Below are positions 12,577 to 23,700 of a DNA stretch of 64,000 bases, in pieces. The notes beneath the pieces are model-generated. The model did not search any database. It worked only from the letters and a program-made list of their open reading frames with translations, and was not told where the DNA came from. Numbering within the stretch: position 1 is the first letter of the stretch; each line of letters starts with the position of its first letter. The translations under genes and the position numbers were made by a program. Where the stretch lies: assembly GCA_034620365.1 (NCBI GenBank), contig JAQGEQ010000287.1, positions 682,001 through 746,000 of the forward strand, given 5' to 3'. The DNA comes from Pegea sp. RAD2-039. Lineage: Eukaryota; Chordata; Thaliacea; Salpida; Salpidae.

Positions 12577-15500
12577 TTTTTTAATCATTCCAGCAAGCTC
12601 TGACTGAAAGTCCAGAAGTTCCTTTCACTCTACAAAAAGTCAAATTTCATTTAATTAATTATCTTACATCCAAACATCAATTGATTTTGATAAAATAGAA
12701 GTTGAAATGATACCTGTTCTCCAGCTGCAGTTGATCTTGGGTTTCTAATATTCCCCTGAACATATTGATTGTTAAGTAAGAAATAAAGCATTTAATTATC
12801 TGATATATAATTTAAAATATATGATTTTGTATTATCTCAGCTTTTTAAAAAGATAAAGTAGCATATTTTATAATTAAATCATAGATACATTTTTATTAAA
12901 AAGATACCAAAATATTCATGGAAATATATTTACTTGGTTTGTTTGATGTATTCCTAACATCTCAGCCAATAATTCGAATACAGGTTTTCTTTCCTAAAAA
13001 TGATTAAATTGAATTAAATTTATTTATATTCATAAATAGTTATACATATTTTATATATTCAAAACTATTATCTTTTCATACAGAAATGCATAAGATTATA
13101 AAAGTCAATATAATAGAAGTTGGAATGATACCTGTTCTCCAGATGCAGTTGATTCTGGGTTTCTAATATTCCCCTGAACATATTGATTGTTAAGTAAGAA
13201 ATAAAGCATTTAATTATCTGATATATAATTTAAAATATATGATTTTGTATTATCTCAGCTTTTTAAAAAGATAAAGTAGCATATTTTATAACTAAATCAT
13301 AGATACATTTTTATTAAAAAGATACCAAAATATTCATGGAAATATATTTACTTGGTTTGTTTGATGTATTCCTAACATCTCAGCCAATAATTCGAATACA
13401 GGTTTTCTTTCCTAAAAATGATTAAATTGAATTAAATCTATTTATATTCATAAGTAGTTATACATATTTTATATATTCAAAACTATTATCTTTTCATACA
13501 GAAATGCATAAGATTATAAAAGTCAATATAATAGAAGTTGGAATGATACCTGTTCTCCAGATGCAGTTGATTCTGGGTTTCTAATATTCCCCTGAACATA
13601 TTGATTGTTAAGTAAGAAATAAAGCATTTAATTATCTGATATATAATTTAAAATATATGATTTTGTATTATCTCAGCTTTTTAAAAAGATAAAGTAGCAT
13701 ATTTTATAACTAAATCATAGATACATTTTTATTAAAAAGATACCAAAATATTCATGGAAATATATTTACTTGGTTTGTTTGATGTATTCCTAACATCTCA
13801 GCCAATAATTCGAATACAGGTTTTCTTTCCTAAAAATGATTAAATTGAATTAAATCTATTTATATTCATAAGTAGTTATAATATTTTATATATTCAAAAC
13901 TATTATCTTTTCATACAGAAATGAATAATATTATAAAAGTCAAAAAAATAGAAGTTGGAATGATACCTGTTCTCCAGATGCAGTTGATTCTGGGTTTCTA
14001 ATATTCCCCTGAACATATTGATTGTTAAGTAAGAAATAAAGCATTTAATTATCTGATATATAATTTAAAATATATGATTTTGTATTATCTCAGCTTTTTA
14101 AAAAGATAAAGTAGCATATTTTATAACTAAATCATAGATACATTTTTATTAAAAAGATACCAAAATATTCATGGAAATATATTTACTTGGTTTGTTTGAT
14201 GTATTCCTAACATCTCAGCCAATAATTCGAATACAGGTTTTCTTTCCTAAAAATGATTAAATTGAATTAAATCTATTTATATTCATAAGTAGTTATAAAT
14301 ATTTATATATTCAAAACTATTATCTTTTCATGTAGAAATGAATAATATTATAAAAGTCAAAAAAATAGAAGTTGGAATGATACCTGTTCTCCAGATGCAG
14401 TTGATTCTGGGTTTCTAATATTCCCCTGAACATATTGATTGTTAAGTAAGAAATAAAGCATTTAATTATCTAATATATAATTTAAAATATATGATTTTGT
14501 ATTATCTCAGCTTTTTAAAAAGATAAAGTAGCATATTTTATAACTAAATCATAGATACATTTTTATTAAAAAGATACCAAAATATTCATGGAAATATATT
14601 TACTTGGTTTGTTTGATGTATTCCTAACATCTCAGCCAATAATTCGAATACAGGTTTTCTTTCCTAAAAATGATTAAATTGAATTAAATCTATTTATATT
14701 CATAAGTAGTTATAAATATATTATATATTCAAAACTATTATCTTTTCATACAGAAATGAATAAGATTATAAAAGTCAATATAATAGAAGTTGGAATGATA
14801 CCTGTTCTCCAGATGCAGTTGATTCTGGGTTTCTAATATTCCCCTGAACATATTGATTGTTTAGTAAGAGATAAAGCATTTAATTATCTGATATATAATT
14901 TAAAATATATGATTTTGTATTATCTCAGCTTTTTAAAAAAGATAAAGTAGCATATTTTATAACTAAATCATAGATACATTTTTATTAAAAAGATACCAAA
15001 ATATTCATAGAAGTATATTTACTTGGTTTGTTTGATGTATTCCTAACATCTCATCTAATAGTTCTAAATCGGGTTTTCTTTCCTAAAAATGATTAAATTG
15101 AATTAAATCTATTTATATTCATAAATAGTTATAAATATATTATATATTCAAAACTATTATCTTTTCATACAGAAATGAATAAGATTATAAAAGTCAATAT
15201 AATAGAAGTTGGAATGATACCTGTTCTCCAGATGCAGTTGATCTAGGGTTTCTAATATTCCCCTGAACATATTGATTGTTTAGTAAGAGATAAAGCATTT
15301 AATTATCTGATATATAATTTAAAATATATGATTTTGTATTATCTCAGCTTTTAAAAAAGATAAAGTAGCATATTTTATAACTAAATCATAGATACATTTT
15401 TATTGAAAAGATACCAAAATATTCATGGAAATATATTTACTTGGTTTGTTTGATGTATTCTTAACATCTCATCTAATAGTTCTAAATCGGGTTTTCTTTC

Positions 15501-16345
15501 CTGAAAATGATTAAATTGAATTAAATTTTGTTTATATTCATAAGTAGTTATAAATATTTTATATATTCAAAACTATTATCTTTTCATACAGAAATGAATA
15601 AGATTATAAAAGTCAATATAATAGAAGTTGGAATGATACCTGTTCTCCAGATGCAGTTGATCTAGGGTTTCTAATATTCCCCTGAACATATTGATTGTTT
15701 AGTAAGAGATAAAGCATTTAATTATCTGATATATAATTTAAAATATATGATTTAGTATTATCTCAGCTTTTTAAAAAGATAAAGTAGCATATTTTATAAC
15801 TAAATCATAGATACATTTTTATTAAAAAGATACCAAAATATTCATGGAAATATATTTACTTGGTTTGTTTGATGTATTCTTAACATCTCATCTAATAGTT
15901 CTAAATCGGGTTTTCTTTCCTGAAAATATTAAATTGAATTAAATCTATTTATATTCATAAGTAGTTATAAATATATTATATATTCAAAACTATTATCTTT
16001 TCATACAGAAATGAATAAGATTATAAAAGTCAATATAATAGAAGTTGGAATGATACCTGTTCTCCAGATGCAGTTGATCTAGGGTTTCTAATATTCCCCT
16101 GAACATATTGATTGTTTAGTAAGAGATAAAGCATTTAATTATCTGATATATAATTTAAAATATATGATTTTGTATTATCTCAGCTTTTAAAAAAGATAAA
16201 GTAGCATATTTTATAACTAAATCATAGATACATTTTTATTAAAAAGATACCAAAATATTCATGGAAATATATTTACTTGGTTTGTTTGATGTATTCCTAA
16301 CATCTCATCTAATAGTTCTAAATCGGGTTTTCTTTCCTGAAAATG
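12577..16345 (-). repeat. Direct tandem array, ~418-bp unit, nine copies
   Basis: The two-exon module and both its introns are repeated nine times with spacings 417-419 bases between type A exons. Copies are almost identical even in introns. Two subfamilies are visible: the five downstream A copies (12934-14663) read VFELLAE, and the four upstream ones (15023-16336) read DLELLDE. Linked B differences fall in the same split (NPES against NPRS), except the last B copy (12714), which has NPRS with AAGEQ. The pattern points to recent amplification by unequal exchange, in at least two rounds. Confidence 0.9.
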
Positions 16346-16508
16346 ATTAAATTGAATTAAATCTATTTATATTCATAAATATTTTTATAAATATTTTATA
16401 TATTACAGATATATATATTGAAATATTGAGTTTGAAAATAATGAAATGCATTTTACTTACCTCATATATTGAAGGATAGAAGTTTGGGTTTTGAATGTTG
16501 TCACTCAT
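12585..16508 (-). CDS. Undescribed gene made of nine tandem copies of a two-exon module
   Basis: Minus strand. First exon 16508-16461 has ATG and codes MSDNIQNPNFYPSIYE, followed by GTAAGT. Then nine alternating pairs follow. Type A exons (60 bases, 20 residues, e.g. ERKPVFELLAEMLGIHQTNQ) have low ends at 16277, 15860, 15441, 15023, 14604, 14187, 13770, 13352 and 12934. Type B exons (42 bases, 14 residues, e.g. GNIRNPESTASGEQ) start at 16057, 15650, 15221, 14802, 14384, 13967, 13550, 13132 and 12714. Every exon is flanked by AG and GT, both types are multiples of three and all junctions are phase 0, so any number of modules can be spliced without a frameshift. A last exon 12629-12585 behind TTTTTGTAG codes SERNFWTFSQSLLE and stop. 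Predicted length is 336 residues: a hydrophilic repeat protein with no signal peptide, membrane helix or domain I recognise. The type A peptide looks helical (FELLAEMLG), type B disordered. The function is unknown. Confidence 0.78.
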
Positions 16509-16952
16509 CTTTTGATTTCTAAAATCTGATCTGAGTAAAATAAATAAAAAAATAATATTAATTGGATAAATTTGTGAAATAAAATATCAGAATTAATTCA
16601 ATATATTTATATATTCTTTGTTTTGTAGGTGCTAATGCCTTAAATAAAAACCTCCACTGTCTTCTGTATGGATTTATATATTTATTTTTCATGATTTACT
16701 CATATTTAAGTTTTAGAAGTGGACTCAAACTTACTTATTAGGATAAATATATATATTATATGTATAAGAAAATATAATAAATAAATATTTTATAGTGGAC
16801 AAAAATTTTAATTATATAATTTTCCTCAGTGATTAATATATATAAAATTTATTATATTTCTTATACAAGAATTAATTTCTTAAAATTTCTTATACTTTAA
16901 ATCATAGCTTATAACATCATTTATACTTGATTTAGGAAATTATAAATTAATG
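16509..16952. promoter_or_regulatory. Head-to-head intergenic region, probable bidirectional promoter
   Basis: A 444-base AT-rich gap lies between the divergent start codons of the repeat-exon gene (minus) and SDHAF2 (plus). Both promoters must sit here or in unannotated 5' leader exons. I could not define a core motif. Confidence 0.4.
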
Positions 16953-17637
16953 ATGCTTAAAACATTTGTAACAAGTTATAAATTTTTGTCTCCAAAACTT
17001 TTCACAAATGCTTTAATGCAACGTCACTACTCTGATGAAGGGAAGTCATCTGTGGAGTCTATGATTCAAGTGATACTTTTGTAAATTTGTTGATAAAAAA
17101 TATAATATAAAAAAATAAAATTTTTCCTAATCTTCCCAACTACTTTTTCTCGCTAATAATCTACTTTTTGTAATAGAACAAAATTGATAATCAAATATTA
17201 AAAAAAGAAGAACCACTAGGACAAAAAAGAGCAAGATTACTGTATCAAAGTAGGAAACGAGGAACTGCTGAAAATTGTTTGCTATTTGGGACATTCAGTG
17301 CAAAATACCTTTCCAGGTAGATAACTAATTCTTTAATTCAAAAAATATATTCTGACTCTGTAACTAATATTTATATTTGCAGTTTAACAGAAGATCAACT
17401 GAACTCGTATGACAGACTTTTAAATGATTATCTAAATGAATGGGAAATTTATTATTGGTTAGTCGGAAAAAAACCTGTACCAAAAGACTACAACACTGAC
17501 TTAATGGCATTACTTCAAAAACACTGCAGGTTTTTAAACAAAAAAATTAAATGTTTTCATTAAAAAATTGTATAAATTTGTTTCTTTTCAGAAATGACGA
17601 AAAAGAAAAAAGATACCGACAGCCAGATTTACACTGA
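16953..17637 (+). CDS. SDHAF2: Succinate dehydrogenase assembly factor 2, mitochondrial
   Basis: Four exons (plus): 16953-17069, 17177-17316, 17383-17529, 17592-17637; phases close, 149 residues (human 166). The first ~27 residues ([17 protein letters not shown]...) are basic and hydroxylated with no acid residue, as in a mitochondrial presequence. The mature part has the SdhE/SDH5 fold signatures: [19 protein letters not shown] with the conserved RG pair, [13 protein letters not shown], and [16 protein letters not shown]. The factor promotes covalent FAD attachment to SDHA in complex II assembly in the matrix. Introns are 53-107 bases. AATAAA at 17681-17686 lies 44 bases past the stop. Confidence 0.95.
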
Positions 17638-17680
17638 CGGAAATAAGCTAGAAATGTGACAAAGATTTTATTTTTTTTTA

Positions 17681-17686
17681 AATAAA
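17681..17686 (+). terminator. Poly(A) signal of SDHAF2
   Basis: AATAAA 44 bases after the SDHAF2 stop. The minus strand has its own AATAAA at 17672-17667, 32 bases past the OFD1 stop, so the two 3' ends overlap in antisense. Confidence 0.7.
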
Positions 17687-17703
17687 AACACGATAAAAAT
17701 ATT

Positions 17704-20700
17704 TCACCACGAATCAGAGTCCAATTTATTTTGAGATTTGCTGTAATATAAAAATATTAATATTTGACTGAAATTAATTAATTAAATACATTTCAATCGA
17801 AATATTAGATGTTTCTTCTGAGGTAGAAAAGAAGTCATTTTCAGGGCTCTGTAAAAGAGAGTAGATTAGTTTAAGAGTTAGCGAAAGATTATTTTATTGC
17901 ATTTATTAAACTAAAATCAAACATCAGACTTCAATAGATCAAAAAGTCACCTGATCTAAAGAGCTGTTGGTAATCGAAGATGTAGTCGTTAGATTCTTTT
18001 CACTTCTAAAAGTAGATGGTTACAGCAAAGAGCCGTAAAATCAAGAAAAATTCACCTTAGTTCTTCTTTTAACATGCAAACCTTATCTCCGTCCTCTAAA
18101 ACTAAGTCAGTTGGAAGATTTTTTGGGTCTTTTTGTAGAACTATTTCTGATGAAACGTGATCTTCTGGTTCAGAACCAATTTCTTTCGAATCTGAACTCT
18201 TATCTTCGAAAGGTTCATTTTGAATGACTTTATCTTCAGTTGAAGTTTCAGAAGGCGATAAATCAATAGGAATGCTTGTTGTACTGCTACCAACATCGTC
18301 AGCGACTTCTGATCTAGCTTCTTCATCTTTTTCTACATTTTCCTTGAAACTAGAATCTATCTTTTGGTCGTTCTGCGCATCTCTACACAATTCAGTTTGT
18401 GGCAGAGTTTCGTAAAATGATATTTCTGTAAGTTCTAAAAAAATCAAAATTAAAAAATCCAAGAAAATATGCAACTAACTAGTCGGTTGGATATTTGGTT
18501 TCGGCGAAAAACTGATTTTGTTTTTTGCTTCTAAATCGGAGTTATTAATTTGTAGGTTCAATTTGTTTGCCGTCAATTTAGAAATGTCGATTTCTGAGTT
18601 TTCAGGAATGAAATTTGCTACAAAAAGTTTTATTTGTAACTAGATGTTTTATAAAAAAATAATTTCTGTTTACAAATCAAATTAATAATTTTCTTATAAC
18701 AATTTTTTTTATCAAATTTTTCACAAAACATAAAACTAGTAATTTTTCTACCTAACATTATTTCACAAGATTCAGTGAACTTCTTTTTAGTTTCAGATAA
18801 TCTTTTGTAAAAATCTGATTGATTAAACTTTTTAAATTCTTCTTGTAAATCATCAGATTGATCTTGTAAATTTTTTAGCCTAAAAAGTTTTGTAAATTTC
18901 GTGTATTCTGATCATCTTTTAGTCTAAATCAAAATTATTTTTTTTCTACCTTTCTTTTGATGAACAAAACTTATGTCCAGATCTATCATCCAGACAAATC
19001 TTTAGTTGGGCATTTTCTTTCATTTGGCAATCTATTTGATTCAGTAGTAATTTGTTATTCAAATTTTCATACTCAAAAATATTTTTAGAGGTTTTTGGAG
19101 GTTCATTTAGACAAAAGTCTAAATGATCATTTATATTTAAAAGATTTGAAGAAGACCCTTGGAATGAAGGATTCAAATTTCCCATCATGGCTGCAAAAGG
19201 TAGAAATTAAATTATTTTATATCAAAACTTATATTTATTTAACTTTATATTATCTTATTTTTTCAATTTAAATTATATATTCAGAATTTATTAATTTTAT
19301 TTGATAATAATTATATATTAATGATATTTATAGCCTTTAGACTATTTATCATTTCAACTATTTTTGTTGCATATATAATTACTTTAAACTTAATATATTC
19401 ACCATTTATATAATTTATTCTGTTAAACTCTCATTTAAGTTTATAATTATATATATATCATATAAGTGAAACTTACATTGAAATTATATTTATCAATTAC
19501 ACCATGCCAAATATTATCAATAAATTATAATATTAGTTATTATTAGAAATATAAAATTGTATAACTAATAAAACAATTAACAAAACTATTATCTACAAAA
19601 GATTTATGTTATTATGCCTATTATTGCTGAGAACTTCTCACCGACCTCTAGAGTTATGTTGGATTGTTTTCTTCATCTTTTCAATCATTTCTTCCAGTTT
19701 AATCTGACGTTGATCTTGCTGATCTTTCATCTTATTGAGAGCGTTCACTTGTCGACGCTGTATTGCAACCAGATCAAAGTTAAAGCTTATATTTTTCTCA
19801 AATACTCACCAAATCTTCAGTGGAGTCAATTTGTATCTTCTCAATCTTCAGATCATCTATATTTCTGCATCCAATAAAGAAGGAGTTTGAAGTAAATCAA
19901 TGAAGTACATTAACTAACTTTTCCAACTCATTAATTCGAATCCGAAGTCTTTCATTTTGTTCAACATAAAAATTAGTTGAAGGATGCAAGGTTTTGTTTT
20001 CATTAGATGTTTTGATATCTTCAATTTTTAAAGTTTTCTAAAAAATGAGAAATTTAAAAAGTAAGATAGAAGGAAGAGATCTTCTTCAGTTTATCTTACT
20101 TTTAATTGATCAATCTCAATCTTTAAAGCTTCATTTTCTTTTGACAGATGCTCCATTTGAAGAAATAGAATTTCATTTACTGAAAAATATAATTTGTTGA
20201 TTATAAAATCGAAGAACTGAGTGATAAAACTACAAAAGCATCAATTGCTCTCATCATGCCAACCTTGTATTTTTATCCAATCAGATCAAACTAAAAAGCA
20301 GCAAGATCTTCAAAAGATTATTAAAAGAATTAGGTGAAAAAGGGAATCTGCTAAAGTGAGTAAGAGTGGTGATAAATTTACTATTATCAATGACCTAGTC
20401 ACCAAGCTTCAGACCCTTTCATGTCTAGCCCCATCTTTCACTAGGAGGGTTATCTACCCAACTATCTTCATTTAATTATTGTAAGATCATAATTATGGCA
20501 AATAAGACAGATCTTCTTTCCCATTATCTTGGCTCCAACCGAACAGATTTATTATTCTTAATTGAGTCCCATCTATCTAATAAAATTCCGAACCTTATGA
20601 TCCATGAATAAGATATCATTAGATACAATCGTATTAACATGATAGAAGGTGGTGTTTGCTTACTCTATAAAAGTGACTTAAAAGTTGAAAAGGTTCAAAC

Positions 20701-23700
20701 TTAGATTCAGTTTTTTAAAAATTATTCGATAATTAGAAATTAAATAGTTTTCAAAAGAATATTCTCAGAACTTACCTGAGCAATCTTCTCTTTCTGTTTG
20801 TTTTGGAACAATTGTAACAGCTTTCATCATATCGAATTCTTTCATTTTCATACTTTCCTTCAAATAATTTGAATAAAATTTCATAAAAATCAAAAGTTTA
20901 GAAGAAAAATCGATAAAATTGAAAGTACAAATAATATTTAGATATGAAAATGTTACGACAGTAGCAGTACCATCTTTTGGACATGCTTTTCTTGTTGAAG
21001 AACAACATGTTCACGACTTCTTAACAATTCCATTTCATGCAGTAACTTTTGGCGTTGATTATGTAACTCAGCTTCTAAAGACTGAAAAATGACAACAATA
21101 TTAGAAACATGAAGATTAGATGTATGCGAATTTACTTTACGGTGATTGTTCAGTCGTTCAACGGCGTTCTTTTCACGATTTTCTAGGGCAGTGACCCGCT
21201 GCCTATAATCTGTTTCCAGTTCTTTTATCCTGGCATCAATCTAATCAAAACATGAAGAGAATAATTGTTTGAAAACTACTAGATGTATTCACCTTCTTTT
21301 TCGAGTTTTCAACTTCAGTTGTTCTAACTTTAGTCAATTCATACATCTTCCATTGTTCGAACATCATCTTGTATCTTCTTTCAACATCTTTTTCTGCTTC
21401 TCGAACAGCTGAATGAAGTGATGTGACGCTTTCATGAGCAATTGTAGGCTTACGACTACGATCTACCAAATCGTTATCAACAGCTTGCAGTTTATCAGCT
21501 GAAACAAATCATCTTGTTCACTTTTGATTAACAATAGCTTTTAAGAACACGCACTACCATCTACAGAGGTTAATGGTTCAACCTTTTTCAATCAGAGATT
21601 TATTTTAATTGTATGTTTCGTTTTTCTCTTAATTTTTAAATGTTTTTTGATTTTTGGGGGATTTTAATACGTTAGAAAATTTGTTCAGAGATTTGGGTTG
21701 AAAAACAACCTGCTAGAAACAAGCAGATCATTATGATCATCACACACAACACTACCACTTGGCACTAGTACTAGCCCACATGGTCAAAGTTAGGACACTA
21801 GTACCAGAACCCATAGCGTTGATCAGGACACTAGTAACAGGCCCCATAGCGTAGATCAGGGTACTAGTACCAGGCCCTATGGCGTAGATCAGGGCACTAG
21901 TACCAGGCCCTATGGCGTAAATCAGGGCACTAGTACCAGGCCCTATGGCGTAAATCAGGGCACTAGTACCAAGCCCCATAGCGTAGATCAGGGTACTAGT
22001 ACCAGGCCCTATGGCGTAGATCAGGGTACTAGTACCAGGCCCCATAGCGTAGATCAGGGTACTAGTACCAGGCCCCATAGCGTAGATCAGGGTACTAGTA
22101 CCAGGCTCTATGGCGTAGATCAGGGTACTAGTACCAGGCCCTATGGCGTAGATCAGGGCACTAGTACCAGGCCCCATGGCGTAGATCAGGGCACTAGTAC
22201 CAGGCCCTATGGCGTAGATCAGGGCACTAGTACCAGGCCCCATGGGGTAGATCAGGGCACTAGTACCAGGCCCCATGGCGTAGATCAGGGCACTAGTACC
22301 AGGCCCCATGGCGTAGATCAGGGCACTAGTACCAGGCCCCATGGCGTAGATCAGGGCACTAGTACCAGGCCCCATGGCGTAGATCAGGGCACTAGTACCA
22401 GGCCCTATGGCGTAGATCAGGGCACTAGTACCAGGCCCCATGGGGTAGATCAGGGCACTAGTACCAGGCCCCATGGCGTAGATCAGGGCACTAGTACCAG
22501 GCCCTATGGCGTAGATCAGGGCACTAGTACCAGGCCCCATGGCGTAGATCAGGGCACTAGTACCAGGCCCTATGGCGTAGATCAGGGCATAGTACCAGGC
22601 CCCATGGCGTAGATCAGGGCACTAGTACCAGGCCCCATGGCGTAGATCAGGGCACTAGTACCAGGCCCTATGGCGTAGATCAGGGCACTAGTACCAGGCC
22701 CCATGGCGTAGATCAGGGCACTAGTACCAGGCCCCATGGCGTAGATCAGGGCACTAGTACCAGGCCCTATGGCGTAGATCAGGGCACTAGTACCAGGCCC
22801 TATGGGGTAGATCAGGGCACTAGTACCAGGCCCCATGGCGTAGATCAGGGCACTAGTACCAGGCCCTATGGCGTAGATCAGGGCACTAGTACCAGGCCCC
22901 ATGGCGTAGATCAGGGCACTAGTACCAGGCCCCATGGCGTAGATCAGGGCATTAGTACCAGGCCCCATGGCGTAGATCAGGGCACTAGTACCAGGCCCCA
23001 TGGGGTAGATCAGGGCACTAGTACCAGGCCCTATGGTGAATAAACTTCTTGCAAAGTTCCAAGAAGTTCAATTGGGTCTCAACAGTTTCTCATCCTAAAA
23101 GGCGATCTTAATCTTCTTCCATGATGTCACTCTTCTTATCATCTTTCATTGCATCAAAAGAACATTTGATCTGCTAGTCTGTTTTGTTTCTACGATTTAG
23201 TGAGCTGTTGGTGATTTTGGAGTGGGGCTACTTTGACGACGTTTCTAACAATTGTTACGTCGATACATCTGTTTCTCATGCTTCGCGTGCGGTTCATTCT
23301 TAGTTGTAGCTTCTATTCTATCTTGATAGCACTTAGCAGCATACCCTAGTTGATTTTGATGGTTCACGATTTATGGATTTTTCTTTTTCAACTACTATAG
23401 CTGATTTTCAATGAAATATAATCTTAAACTACAAAATATATATCCTGAATCAAGAGATTCTCAACTTTTCAAGCTGAACAGCTCTGAAAAACTCTCTTCT
23501 AAATTATACATAATATTTAAGTACTATTTGATTACTGCAGGGTAATTGTTAGATAGTTGGTGGCAAATGATTAATCTCATTAGACTTGCTGAGCACTTGA
23601 GTAAGACTGATGTAGGATTAATTTAAGCTGAAGTTGTTTTTAGATCTTTTCTAAATTTGATATCACTTCAAAAAACTTACTACGCAGCCGCAAAAGCAAT

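Noticed and set aside
12714..16336. CRISPR-like or centromeric satellite interpretation of the regular 418-bp array
   Set aside because: There are no short direct repeats with variable spacers, and both conserved blocks are exact codon-multiple exons with splice sites in a eukaryotic gene.
21752..23001. Two long minus-strand open frames as a repeat-protein gene
   Set aside because: They are a by-product of a stop-free 33-bp unit; the plus strand is equally open, there is a 1-base frame break, and no start context, flanking exon or stop-proximal unique domain supports a gene.
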